Shown: positions 21,467-32,294 of the stretch, piece after piece
How positions within the stretch are numbered: the stretch's first letter is position 1
Layout: each line of letters starts with the position of its first letter
NCBI RefSeq assembly: GCF_030272615.1
Contig: NC_081413.1
Coordinates: 329,930,802-329,990,801 of the forward strand
Direction: 5' to 3'
Source of the DNA: Cryptomeria japonica
Lineage: Eukaryota > Streptophyta > Pinopsida > Cupressales > Cupressaceae
Length of the DNA: 60,000 nt
Notes under the pieces: model-generated
The model's database searches: none
What the model was told of the DNA's origin: nothing
What the model saw: only the letters and a program-made list of their open reading frames with translations
Made by a program: the position numbers and the translations under genes

Positions 21467-22422
21467 GTTGTAGGTGTTCCTAAATTTCCTAGGTTAATGA
21501 ATAGTAAGTGTAAAATGGGCAATTTGTCTTACTAGGATGGAAAAATAGGAAAAATATGAGGAAAACCTCTATTGCATTATATTTAGATGAAGTTATTGTT
21601 GGTTCCCAAATCTATAGATCATTAAATCCTAAAATTTTGCCACTTCTCATGCTTAGATTTAATGAAGCATTTGGCCAACGAATGAGAGATTAATCCTACA
21701 CTCATCTCCCTTACACTTCAAGCTCTGCAAGACCTAGGTGGGTAACCCTTGACTTAACATCGTTTTGAGATATTACAAGACACAAATGATGCAAAAGCAG
21801 ATGGAAATTTCATACAATATAGTGAGGACTGACATGATTTGGCATAATTTCTTTCAAATCTCCAAAGAATCTATTAAGCCCATATGTGAAATATAAAATA
21901 AAAATAAAAAAATAGTTAAGTGAAGATTTCTTTTGAAATTTTATATCGATTCCTTCCTGGGTTTGAATAAGAGAAACAAGCTAGACCGATGCCTTATCCA
22001 TTATAGATGTCAAGAATGAAGTGAATTTTATTGATAACAACATGAACACAAATTCAATGCCACTAAAACATTATTGCCTTACAATAATGAAACCAACTAG
22101 CGGACAACATTGTTAATCATCTTTCATATCCTTGACAAAATGGCAATATCCTCAATGTTAAATAAACAAAATTTTTAATACATTCCTTGATCAGAAGCCA
22201 CCAATTAAACATTCATCACAAAAAATGTACAATGAAAACCACTATAATCCTTGATTATTATGATTAAAAGAACATTGCATTATATACAAGATACATTAAT
22301 ATTATGGCATATATCTTCATAAGCTACATATTGAATTGCTTACCATTATCATAACTAAGATTACAACATTTATTATTTGAACTTCAAAACTTTCCTAACC
22401 TTAGACTAGCCTCACTACCCAA

Positions 22423-22427
22423 AACTA
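22423..22427 (+). repeat. Target site duplication of element C (left)
   Basis: AACTA, repeated at 24722-24726. Confidence 0.92.
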
Positions 22428-22882
22428 TGTTGGTATTTTGGTATGGTTTTATCATTGATGTCAACACCTACTAAAACACTAGCACTTTGGAGATCCAACA
22501 ACATTCACCGGCAAGCAAGTAACTACTGCACAGTTATTGGTATATAGTTCACTGGCAGGATTTAATGATCACCGGCACTCGGAATGATGTGGAAGACACT
22601 TGGTGATGTCAAAGACATCGTTTGGACACCTTGTCCTGGAGTTTTGATCATTGGTATATTCATATTTGCATATTTTCTTTTACCGGCAAATAGGTCCAGG
22701 GTTACCTAGGGTTACACTGGCAGGTTTATCTTTTCCAGATTAGCATGTCACGCTAAGGAAATGATTAATTATTGTTGTAAATGCATTAAGACAACATGTT
22801 TAATCGGTTATTGCATTGGATATTATATTTTGTAAAATGTTTTATTGTAATATCTTGTAGAGTCGACCTACTAATATTAGTC
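22428..22882 (+). repeat. 5' LTR of element C (3'-truncated)
   Basis: Starts TGTTGGTATTTTGG and follows 23655-24110 closely until about GACCTACTAATATTAGTC, where similarity stops. About 610 bp of LTR are missing. Confidence 0.85.
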
Positions 22883-22884
22883 AT

Positions 22885-23241
22885 ATGGCTTCGAGATGCC
22901 TTGATAGACATGCTAGACTAAGAGAAGAAGCTAGAAGGACATACAAGCCTAATCCTGAATATCAGAGATACAGATTCAAGAAGAACAAAGACAAATCTTG
23001 TTACATTGCTGATGAAGGTGTGACTGATGATTCTGATGAGGATCCGACTAACAATGGATGGGTTTTTGTTGCTATAACAGAAGATCAACCGACACCTACT
23101 GCTCAACTGGTAGAACAAGCCCTAGCAGCTAAAGTTGAAGAAAAGGAGATAAAACTGGTTTATGTGAATACTAAAGAGCAGATTGCAGATATTTTCACTA
23201 AACCTTTGCCTAAGGAGACTTTTGAATATCTCAAAGATTAG
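22885..23241 (+). CDS. Gag/RNase H fusion ORF made by deletion
   Basis: Intact 118-codon ORF from ATG 22885. The first about 85 residues (YRFKKNKDKSCYIADEGVTD, WVFVAITEDQPTP) look like a copia Gag tail after the zinc knuckle. From about residue 89 the sequence IKLVYVNTKEQIADIFTKPL is the highly conserved C-terminus of copia RNase H. The join is in frame near 23141. No enzymatic core remains, so a function is unlikely; openness may be chance or recency of the deletion. Confidence 0.7.
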   Translation: MASRCLDRHARLREEARRTYKPNPEYQRYRFKKNKDKSCYIADEGVTDDSDEDPTNNGWVFVAITEDQPTPTAQLVEQALAAKVEEKEIKLVYVNTKEQIADIFTKPLPKETFEYLKD

Positions 23242-23347
23242 CTTGGAGTCATACCACCACTGGTAGAGACTTAGACAGTTGATGATTGTCATCAACCAAC
23301 AAAATTAACAGAGAAATTTTATTTTTTTCCAAGGAAGCTACTTCTCA

Positions 23348-23652
23348 GGGGGAGTAGTTGGTATATTGAATTGATTAGTATTTTGTATATGAACTTAGTT
23401 TTGTTGCAACTTTGGCATTTGATGTCAAAGGGGGAGAGATCTCTATGGAAAAACAAATTATCTTTTGAGGAGAGATTGATATTGAAAAACACATGTTGCT
23501 CCCAGGGGGAGAGACTATTATTCTCTGTATGTATTTTGATTTCTGGTTATAATCTTTTCTGGAGAGATTGTTGGTTTTTGGTATTTGGCATTTTTGTTTT
23601 GGCACTTTGATGGTTTTTCCATCCTGTTTTGCCATCAATGCCAAAGGGGGAG
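23348..23652 (+). other. Ladder of four polypurine tracts, element C
   Basis: GGGGGAG at 23348, 23430, 23505 and 23646; the last is followed by ATTGTTGG at the LTR junction. The same arrangement occurs in element B. Confidence 0.85.
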
Positions 23653-23654
23653 AT

Positions 23655-24721
23655 TGTTGGTATTTTGGTATGGTTTTGTCATTGATGTCAACACCTACTA
23701 AAACACTAGCACTTTGGAGATCCAGCAGCATTCACCGACAAGCAAGTAACTACTGCACAGTCACTGGTATATAGTTCACCGGCATGATTTAATGATCACC
23801 GGCACTCAGAATGATGTGGAAGACACTTGGTGATGTCGAAGACATCGTTTGGACACCTTGTCCTGGAGTTTTGATCATTGGTATATTCATATTTGCATAT
23901 TTGCTTTTACCGACAAATAGGTCCAGGGTTACCTAGGGTTACACCGGCAGGTTTATCTTTTCCAAATCAACATGGCATGCTAAGGAAATGATTAATTATT
24001 GTTGTAAATACATTAAGCCAACATGTTTAATCAGTTATTGCATCAAATATTATATTGTTTGTAAAATGTTTTATTGTAATATCTTGTAGAGCCGACCTAC
24101 TAAAATTGGTCTTAGGTTATGGTATAAAGGTAAGATCTTATTTGTAAGATTAGGCGTGGAATGCGAAAAAGAATTGTGTGAAGGTATATGCAAGAATAAG
24201 AAGAGCTATACATGAAGACATCATTTGAAGGTGAAGCTAGGTTTTTGTGAAAGCATATCAACATTACACCGGTACTGAATCTAGCATATGAAGATGCTAT
24301 TTCGTGCAATGCATTCTTATTGGATTTAACCATCCAACTGTAGTCAGTGTGATTCCCATTTTGTGATTGAGCAGTGAGCTCTAGGCTATTGGCCTTTATG
24401 CATGTGCAGACCCCATTTATTTACACTTACTATCTGCAGTAATATCATCTGATTATGGGTAAGGTTTCCCACCATGGTTTTTCCCCTTATAGGGTTTCCA
24501 CATACAAATATTGGTGTTATGTGTTGTGGATGACTTTGTGTCTATGTTTCATTCATTAATCTTTACCAGTATAACTATTAACTGTCAACACTGTCTACCG
24601 ACATACTTAACTGGTTTATCGGTATTAAGCATTAAGTTGGTGAAGTTGTTTTTGGTTTGAATTTAGTTGACAACTGATTCACCCCCCCCCCCCCCCTCTC
24701 AGTTGTCTCTGGGACCTAACA
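23655..24721 (+). repeat. 3' LTR of element C
   Basis: 1067 bp, TGTTGGTATTTTGG to GGGACCTAACA. Ends with an uninterrupted run of 15 C at 24682-24696 followed by TCTCAGTTG, an expanded version of the CCCCTCCCC tract of element B. Confidence 0.92.
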
Positions 24722-24726
24722 AACTA
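24722..24726 (+). repeat. Target site duplication of element C (right)
   Basis: AACTA, matching 22423-22427. Confidence 0.92.
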
Positions 24727-25803
24727 CAACACCTAGACATGGAACTCTTGATTAAATTTGACTTTGACATCTAACTCATTCAACTCCCTTTGATACACAC
24801 TTCACTTGTAATTAAATATTGCCTTTTCCCCTTCACTTGTGTTCTTGTGAGTATTTTTAGTCTAGGTGAAAAAAACTCACTTTATTGCTGCACTTTATCT
24901 CTGCAAGTTAAAAAATTAATTCTACAGGTAAAATTTTCACTTCTAGATAATTATTAACATATTTGGAAATTATATTTGTCTTTACCAAGCCATCTTAACT
25001 CCTATAAGAATTCATTTTCTCCTTTATGCTAAATTTTGGGCACTTTTACCCTCAAAATGCCTTAATTAGTCAATAGGCTCTAAGAAGGGGCTTTTTAGCT
25101 CAGAAAGACAATTTTGCTACCAAAAATCTGTTAGCCTCCTTGCTTGGGTGCTTCTTCCCAGTAGAAAAGCAATTGAGATACATGAGCATGACTAACACCA
25201 TAGATATGTTGTCATGTTTGTGGGTAGCATGGTTGTTTTTGGGGAGAGGAAATTTTTGGACCACCATGATGACAAACCATCGACGGTGAACTAAAAGATA
25301 GGCGAACATGGACACTCTTGTAAATTGTGAGGTATGTTTGACTTGAACCCTATACCATATATTTGTAGGTTGTTAGGTTTCCTTTAATTTTATATTTGTG
25401 GTATTCTTGCAAGTAGGGTTTTAGACTTTAGTTATTTTGGCATTCAGTTTTGGGTTTTAGATCTATAGAAACCTATGCCAAATGTATATAATGTGCAAAG
25501 GCATCTGTCTGAATTCTACTATATTGAATCCATGCCCTAAAACAAATTCTTCCATACTATGATAAGTGAAGTCTACTGAAGTATGCATACATAAAGTGGT
25601 CATAACAAATCCCAGATTCAGATAACTTCAACCGAAAAAAGCTAAAAGCTTACCCATATCTGCTACAATGTACACCACAAGATGGTTTTTTTTTAAGGAG
25701 TTGAAGGCCTCCCCACCCCCCCCATCTTAGATCTCTCTTGTTTTGAACATTGAAATGTATAAACAAAACACATTTACTAATACCCTCCATTTTTAGGGAT
25801 GAT
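24727..25803. other. Anonymous spacer between elements C and D
   Basis: No ORF with recognisable homology and no terminal repeats. Contains a short homopolymer T run near 25687 and a C run near 25716. Confidence 0.6.
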
Positions 25804-25808
25804 GATAT
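25804..25808 (+). repeat. Target site duplication of element D (left)
   Basis: GATAT, repeated at 51978-51982, 26 kb away. Confidence 0.9.
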
Positions 25809-27311
25809 TGTGTGCAGGAAAAGTGGTTCGATGAAACGGAAAATACGAATTCAGGACAAGTCCACACACCAATGGGACTCTTGGTACAAGTTATGGAGCT
25901 ATATGGAATAGCTCAACTTCCCAAGAGATGTTCCATTGTTCTCTATCTCACAAGACCCCTCAAGCCAATGCCTTTGCTCTCATATCACTTAGCAAAGTGA
26001 CTTAGGGATGACAATCATGAGAATGAGGGATATTTGATCAATCTAACATGAATGCAATCCTAAATATGCATGATATTAACAAACATGAATTAAAATAGCA
26101 TGCATATGATGATAAGATGAAAGGATTAGTAAAAGAACTATCCTAACATGATACACTAGCTTAATATGATTATTTGTGATAATAGAAATGCTTCTAAAAT
26201 ATTTATTAGATTATTTCTATTCAAAGAGAGACTAAATGCTTAGTAAAATGCCTATAAGTGTGATGCTAAAGACTTGGATGTGAGAATGAGGGAATGAGGG
26301 CTCTATTTATAGGAAAAGCAGGGCAATGGATGGTCAAGATTGGATAATCCTATCAAGGGCTAGGATTGAAAGTTATCAATCAATGCACTCAATTCTCACC
26401 AATGAAATGGTGACAATTGTCAACATAAGACTGCTTGAGAGGGGATGTAAGAAGCATTAAATGCTTGAGAAGACCTCATGGTTACCTTAGGAGGTGAGGG
26501 TTAAGGTTAGGTTAAGGTTATCCATTGGACAAAGCTTTTACCCAAAGGATAAATTCTTTTGCAAGGGTTAAAGGAATAACCATGGTCAAAGCAATGAATG
26601 CTTGACGAGACCCCTGGGTTAGATGTGGGTTGAGTTAGAGAGAAAGTCTCTAATTATGCAAGAGGGTTGAGTTAACCATTAATGGTTTGGAAGACTTTCA
26701 AGGTTAACTCTAATCGTGCAAGAGGGTTGAGTTAACCATTAATGGTTTGGAAGACTTTCAAGGTTAAGTTGTTGAAGACATAAAGCCTTTAATGGTTTTC
26801 AAAGACTTTGAGGGTTTGAGAAGTGACTTCCCTTCATTTAGGGATGTGACAATATTTAGTAGATGGGTTAGGCTAATTTAGAAGTGTTTAGAAGAATCTA
26901 GAAGAGGGGTTTAGAGAGGCAAGTGGGAAATGTAGGAGAATGCAAGTGGATGGAGGGTAATTTTAATTAAAATAAATTGCTTTATTTCAACAAAAAAATA
27001 TGCAACTTGCATAAATACAAGTGGGGGATTTAAATAGATAAATTAGATTTATTTATTTGAAGTGAACAATTTAATTAAATGTAAATTTAATTAAAAAGAG
27101 TAGAAAGGGGATTTAATTAAATAAAGTGATTTATTCAATTAAATGATATGAAAGACCTAGGTGAATTTAATTAAATAAATTGAATAACTTATTTAATCAA
27201 ATAGATGAATGTGAATGATTTAATTAAATTAAATTTAATTAAATAGAGGAATGAGAATAAAATGAATATTAAATATTCACTTAGGAAGGTGGTCATTTTT
27301 ATTCATCTACA
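25809..27311 (-). repeat. 3' LTR of element D
   Basis: 1503 bp; on the - strand it runs TGTAGATGAATAAAAATGACC to CCTGCACACA. It matches 50477-51977 throughout. It contains a 60-bp tandem duplication (about 26648-26767) present in both LTRs, so older than the insertion. Confidence 0.95.
26304..26311 (-). promoter_or_regulatory. TATA box of the 3' LTR, element D
   Basis: CCTATAAATAGAG on the - strand; the same sequence is kept in the 5' LTR at 50979-50972. Likely core promoter of the element. Confidence 0.7.
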
Positions 27312-27325
27312 TTTTGCCCCACTTT
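27312..27325 (-). other. Polypurine tract of element D
   Basis: AAAGTGGGGCAAAA read on the - strand, directly before the 3' LTR start TGTAGATG. Confidence 0.85.
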
Positions 27326-27636
27326 GAAGTGATGTGTGTGCACATGTTGATTCAAATAAAATTGTCGGATATGATGCTTGTGTTGAGATGTCGATGTCGT
27401 GCCCTAGATTTGATAAATGATATTGGTGATGCCCCCTTGGGAGATGAATAAAAAAAAATGAAAATTTTGTTGAATTGATAATCATTTTTTATTTGATCGC
27501 ATTTTTAAATTTTGGCTGTGTTGAATGCGTTTGTTTAATTGATTTATCTCTCAAAACATGATGTTCGGTAGGGTTTGAAGTGAGAAAAATGAGCAAAATA
27601 CATGCCCCCCTAACTAACCTGAGTTGACTTTTACCC

Positions 27637-27643
27637 TATAAAA
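27637..27643 (+). promoter_or_regulatory. TATA box for the antisense PMD gene, element D
   Basis: CCCTATAAAAGG on the + strand, 81 bp before the exon 1 ATG, a good match to the plant TATA consensus. Element A has a similar box at the equivalent place. Confidence 0.6.
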
Positions 27644-27717
27644 GGTAAAAAGTGATTTCATTTGTTTTATTTGCACCCATTGACTTCTTGCGAGAGTGAC
27701 ACTTGGAGAGTGACAAG

Positions 27718-27792
27718 ATGTCGGTTCCCTATGCTTCGCACCAATTTGAGCGCATTCGTCAATACGGGAAGCCCGCCACGTATGGTCCACCT
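27718..27792 (+). pseudogene. Antisense PMD gene, exon 1, element D
   Basis: ATG at 27718 starts 25 open codons ending at a GTAATT donor (27793) in phase 0. Its last 18 residues align gap-free with exon 1 of element A. No stop codons interrupt it, unlike exon 2. It faces away from gag-pol transcription and lies about 400 bp from the 3' LTR. Confidence 0.6.
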
Positions 27793-27894
27793 GTAATTCA
27801 TCCAAATTTTGCCCCTTTTTCTTTTTGTTTTTTCTATTTTGATCATGGTTTTAATTTTCTGTGTCGAATTTTCATGGTTTAGTACGTCAGGTAT

Positions 27895-28162
27895 GTCCCG
27901 TAGTGCATACGATAGAATAGTTAGCGCGTAGGGTTTAACAAGTAGGGTAGTGTCTAGGAGTCGTTAGGTAGCGCATCACAGGTTTAGGGTAGTGCATAGG
28001 ATAGAATAGCACATCGGGCTAACAGGGTAGCGCATGCGGGGAACAGGGTAGCGCGTAGGGTTAACCTAGCGCATAGGGTAAAGTTTTTCGCGTAGCTGAG
28101 TTTAGCTAGCACATGGGTGGGAGCTTAGCACATGGGAGGGTTTTCTTAGCGCGTGAGCATAA
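27895..28162. repeat. TAGCGCAT-type array in the antisense intron, element D
   Basis: Around ten copies of TAGCGC(A/G)T with decayed forms TAGCACAT and TAGTGCAT, spaced about 20-30 bp and often followed by AGGGT. The variants are those expected from loss of methylated CpG. Confidence 0.75.
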
Positions 28163-28377
28163 ATTTAGCTAGAAAGGAGTGGAAAGGTGGCATTGCGGGG
28201 GAAAATAGATGAAGGAAGATGATTTGGGGGTAGGTAGGTGTCTGCCAAGTGTTTTGGGATGGGTGTTTAGCCAATTTTGTGCCTGCTGTGATGATGTATG
28301 AGTTTTGATAGATTGGGAAATTGCTTTTGTTGTTGAAGTACCAAGCTGATTGATTGAATGATGATCTTGATTGTTTG

Positions 28378-28860
28378 TTGATTTGGATCTTTGATTTTTG
28401 CTTTGCCATTGAATGTGATGTCCGATATGAGTTCTTATTCATGATTTTCGATATGGTTCCTGATATTATTCTTGCGATATGGATTTTTGAGTTGCTTGCG
28501 TTATGGGTCTTTGATGTGATTTCTCGATATGGGTCTTTGATTTTCGATATGGATATTTTGATATGAATTCTCGATATGGTGCTTGTGTTATGGGTCTTGA
28601 TGTTTGATATGAAACTTGATTTGATACTTATGTTGTTTCAAGTTGATATGGTGTTTTGATTTCGATATGGGATTTGATTTTCGATATGAAACTTGATTTG
28701 ATATTTCGTTGTTTCAAGTTGATATTATTCTGATTTTCGATATGGATTTGATTTTGGATATGGAATTTTGGAATTTGGATATGGAACTTGATTTGATATT
28801 TCAATATTTCGAGTTGATATTATTGATTGGATATATCGGATAGATGTGGGAACTAATATT
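28378..28860. repeat. Degenerate TTTTCGATATGG repeat
   Basis: Dozens of GATATGG/GATATGA words separated by TTTGATTTT-like sequence, including near-duplicates of CGATATGAAACTTGATTTGA. It is a decayed short tandem repeat in the putative intron. Confidence 0.7.
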
Positions 28861-28881
28861 TGGATATGTTTTGCTGTTACG

Positions 28882-30916
28882 GGAACGGCTTGGTGTACTT
28901 CAATTGCGAGAGCGATTTCCTAGACCATGGTCTCTGATTCCTCGGTTGACATAGGGAGATAGGGATATCATTGAGAGGTTTGGATTATCCTCTTTGTTGG
29001 ACATGCCTCGGTATATCATTAACCTGGGTTTACTGACAACTTTGGCAGAGAGGTGGCACAATGATACGAACACCTTTCATTTGGCTACTGGCGAGATAAC
29101 AGTCACTCCAGAGGACTATTATCGGATTCTACGGATTCCAGTGATAGGGGCATTATTGCCATATGAGCAAACAGAGGAGGATGGGACATAGGCTCTTCCC
29201 CGGATATTTCACGATGATCAGATTTGCGGATATGAGATCCCCTGGTAGGAGTTTATAGATTTTGATTATGCTCCACTACCTTCTATATTGACAGGTTTCG
29301 TAGGTGGCTTCTTGTGTCTCGACCATAGGTCAAAGGGATTGGCAGTGGGATGGGGATTGGTGCTAAAGGATATGGTGACAAAAGCTCATAGGTTTGCATG
29401 GGGGTCTTGTATGTTGGCCCATCTTTACAGAGATCTACACCAGGTGGTGTATCTAGGATACAATAGTTTATTAGTCGGGGTCACATTATTACAGGTGTGG
29501 GCTTGGGAGCACATTCCTGTAGCGAGGCCACTTGCAGAAAGGGATAGGCCAGTTGGTCGGGCTTATGCATATGGGTACATAGGGATAGTTGTCTAGCGTA
29601 AGCTGAGCAAGCTAGAACATTGGAGGAGAGTGTTGGACGACATTGATATGGTCATCTGGAGACCGTATATGGATTGCGAGGTGTGGGCGGAGGATGGGCT
29701 AGAGATGCCCTATGTGTATATGTCATGATACTTGATAGGGCGGATGCCTTTTATCATTGAGAGGTTCTTGTACAGCCAAGTTTAGTGGCAGTATGGGCGA
29801 CAACAGGGTGTACCACAGGGAGCATGCTTATATGCTCGCCGGAGGCAGGATGTGCTAGAGTGGAGTCCGACGATCGATAGTGCAGCAGCTGTGGATGAGT
29901 ACATGCATTTGGCTAGATAGATATGGGAATATGGGTTTGGTGTGGTGGATGCTAGGATGACGGAGGATTTTGGAGCGCTCTTCATGGCTCATGTTGTAGC
30001 ATGGATATCAGATCCAGTGGAGATGATTCTCGCTTTTGATGATGATGAGGGTGAGCAGCCTGAGAGGCTAGGGAGACAGAGAGACGAGGGAGAGGAGATG
30101 GAGGAGGGATATGGGGATGGTGGAGGAGATGATGGGGGAGATGGGAGGGGAGGTGGTAGAGGTAGATGAGGATATGGGGGAGAGAATGGAGGAGATAGAG
30201 GGAGGATTGGAGGAGGAGATGGAGGAGGAGATGGAGGCAGGAGATGGAGGCAGGAGAGGAGGTGGATTAGTCTGGTGAGCAGTGGGTGAGGGAGGGAGGG
30301 GAGGTTTGGCGATTGGAGCTGGTGGAGTTGGCCAAGCAAGTGAGGTGATAGCAGTTGTGGGTGGGACAGATGAGTTTAGGCGACTAACTCAAAGGAGGAG
30401 ATCAGATGTATTACCTCCACCGATGCCTAGAATAGGGACAGGGATGGGTGGGACCACAACACAAGTACCCATTCAGGTCTAGGTACCCACCCACTGAGAG
30501 GACGCACATATTAGGTCCCTACAGATGACAGTGTAGCAACTTCAAGCACAGGTACTGGCTCAGCAGCGCTAGATTACATAGATTACCGCAAAGCAAGATA
30601 TGGAGAGAGAACGTTGGGGTTGAGTAGAGGAGCTTGCAGAGAGACTGCAAAGAGCGACAACTGGTGCTCGATGCAGGACACACTGAGGGAGATACAGTAC
30701 ACTACCATGGCAGTTGAGTACTATAGGTGGTTGTATGAGGACCTAGTCACCAGAGAGAAGATGGCTCCTAGTTTTACTGCTAGTCGATCCACTCGGAGTC
30801 AGTCAGGGACAGAGAGCAGAGGTGTTACGGGGCCTTCTCAACGTGATCCACTCGAAGATCCAGGAGTTGGGACATCTGCTGCGAGACCATCAGCCTCGGG
30901 AGACAGTCATACCTGA
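28882..30916 (+). pseudogene. Antisense PMD gene, exon 2, element D
   Basis: One frame from about 28882 to TGA 30167 carries the whole plant mobile domain: LTTLAERWHNDTNTFHL, GEITVTPEDYYRILRIPVIG, then AVGWGLVLKDMVTKAHRFAW and LLQVWAWEHIPVARP. In-frame stops are TAG at 28952, 29189, 29246, 29594, 29783 and 29918 and TGA at 29726, with no frameshift in that stretch. The tail becomes Glu/Gly-rich from the purine tract (30058-30275). Later open pieces at 30282-30482 and 30614-30916 are in other frames. PMD proteins of the MAIN/MAIL1 family act in silencing and genome maintenance in Arabidopsis; what the element's version does is unknown. Confidence 0.8.
30058..30275 (+). repeat. Purine-rich GGAGAT tract
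   Basis: Roughly 200 bases almost free of pyrimidines other than T in GAT units, built from GGAGGAGAT and GGCAGGAGAT repeats. It encodes the acidic/Gly tail of the PMD protein and could form triplex DNA. Confidence 0.8.
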
Positions 30917-31167
30917 GAGACTTGTCTCTATTTTATTTTTATCATTGTGTTGTATTTCAACATACATGACACCTTTTGTATATTTTGACCATTTTATATA
31001 TATATATATATGTGACACTGATTTTCCGATCCACATGTGATGTGCTTATGGATGAGGATTTATGCATTGATATGATGGTTCTATGATGATGATGTGATGT
31101 TTTAGATAAATTCTTTTGATTTGATATTGATTGATATGATGATGATGAAGATGCAATGATATTTATT

Positions 31168-31343
31168 TGTGAGATGTATCTTGAAAATGAGATGTATGAT
31201 AATGATATGATGTGAGATGTATCTTGAAAATGAGATGTATGATAATGCAACTATTTGTAACATGATATACAACTAATTGTAAAATGATATGCAACTACTT
31301 GTAAAATGATATGCAACTAATTGTAAAATGATATGAAACTAAT
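31168..31343. repeat. Two short tandem repeats after the antisense gene
   Basis: First, a unit containing GAGATGTATCTTGAAAATGA is present twice (31168-31248). Then about 4.5 copies of a 22-bp unit, CAACTAATTGTAAAATGATATG, follow (about 31250-31343). A short (TA)n run lies at 30996-31012. Confidence 0.85.
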
Positions 31344-32173
31344 TGATCATCCTCATTCTATCGTTTGCCATTCCTGTATAGTCACATGTTTTTGCTTTCT
31401 CTGTGTTTATCATCATTGAGATGTTGATATGCTGAAAATTTATACAAGCATAATGGTATAATTGAACCATAATGACTTGAGAAAAATTTACATGGTTTTT
31501 GATATTGCAAGATGGCACAAGCGTTGAGGTATAATTGAACCAAGATGACCTGAGTGTTGCTTGCGTATAAACAGACAAGATTAAACCCTTTGTATGCGCA
31601 AAGTGGAACAATGTCTTCAGTGATATGTTTCGAATCATGTCTCAAGACAAGTATTTGCACAGTACAAGTGATCGCCTCACAGACAAAAAACTAAAAAAAT
31701 ATCAGAGTCTCCAGCCACTTTCTCTAGCTCGATGCATTGTTGAGAAAATTTAGGAAATCTAATAATTCAAAAAAAAGTTCAAATGCAAAAATAGTCAAAA
31801 ACTTCATGCAAGATGTAAACAAATTATACTTCATAAAATCATCCATCATGTGTGTTGAAGTTGTTAATCGGATCAGTGTTTTGTTTTCTTGGCTGCTGGA
31901 GTTTTGGCTTGACAGGATTTGTTTGATATGTTGCGATTTGTGTTTGCTTGAAGTCAGATAAATGTTGCCCCTAGTTATAGATACCGATCGATGTGGATAT
32001 GTATAGTGATTACCAAGCCATGGTGGGATATAATGAACTAAACTTCAAAAGCAAGGACAGTGACTACGCTAAGTATGTCCAGGATAATGTTGTTTATAAA
32101 GTGTTGGGTGATGGCCAGTGTTTTTGACTTTGAATACAAAAAGATATGAGTAATGGTAGATAGAGGAGTTGTC
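31344..32173. other. Spacer between antisense gene and integrase end, element D
   Basis: No coding homology in either strand. This is the sense 3' untranslated part of element D; nothing further recognised. Confidence 0.6.
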
Positions 32174-32207
32174 CCTCACAAATAGTGCCTGTTGCTAGGT
32201 TTTCACC
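32174..32207 (-). other. Conserved post-integrase box, element D
   Basis: On the - strand GGTGAAAACCTAGCAACAGG followed by CACTATTTGTGAG, 88 bp after the integrase stop. Counterpart of 7001-7034 in element A. Confidence 0.55.
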
Positions 32208-32294
32208 ATTTGTTTTTATTGCACCTTTTTGTTGTTTTTGATTTGTTTTTTGTATTCTTTTTGGTATTTTCACTTTTTCTGTGCATTAGACCAT

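Larger units (their letters stand above)
19543..22427. other. AT-rich sequence without recognisable genes
   Basis: Before element B inserted, this was continuous with 11482. It could include the end of element A's LTR and flanking DNA. All frames are dense with stops, and apart from the TG repeat I see no motif, terminal repeat or coding homology. Confidence 0.6.
22428..24721 (+). mobile_element. Internally deleted Sirevirus-like Ty1/copia element C
   Basis: Only 2.3 kb between AACTA duplications. The 5' LTR is truncated at about 22882 and fused to Gag sequence, which is fused in frame to the very end of the pol RNase H domain; four polypurine tracts and a full 3' LTR follow. The primer site, integrase and RT are gone. 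LTRs contain repeated CACCGGCA and ACCGGCAA words, reminiscent of the CG-rich repeats in Sirevirus LTRs. Confidence 0.88.
27793..28880 (+). other. Putative intron of the antisense PMD gene, element D
   Basis: Runs from the GTAATT donor to roughly where PMD-protein homology begins (GVLQLRERF near 28892). I could not find a clean acceptor, so the right edge is approximate; it may be mutated. It contains two repeat arrays, listed separately. Confidence 0.45.

Noticed and set aside
29989-30339. Proline/serine-rich ORF on the - strand
   Set aside because: It is the complement of the purine-rich tract of the PMD exon; composition alone keeps it open.
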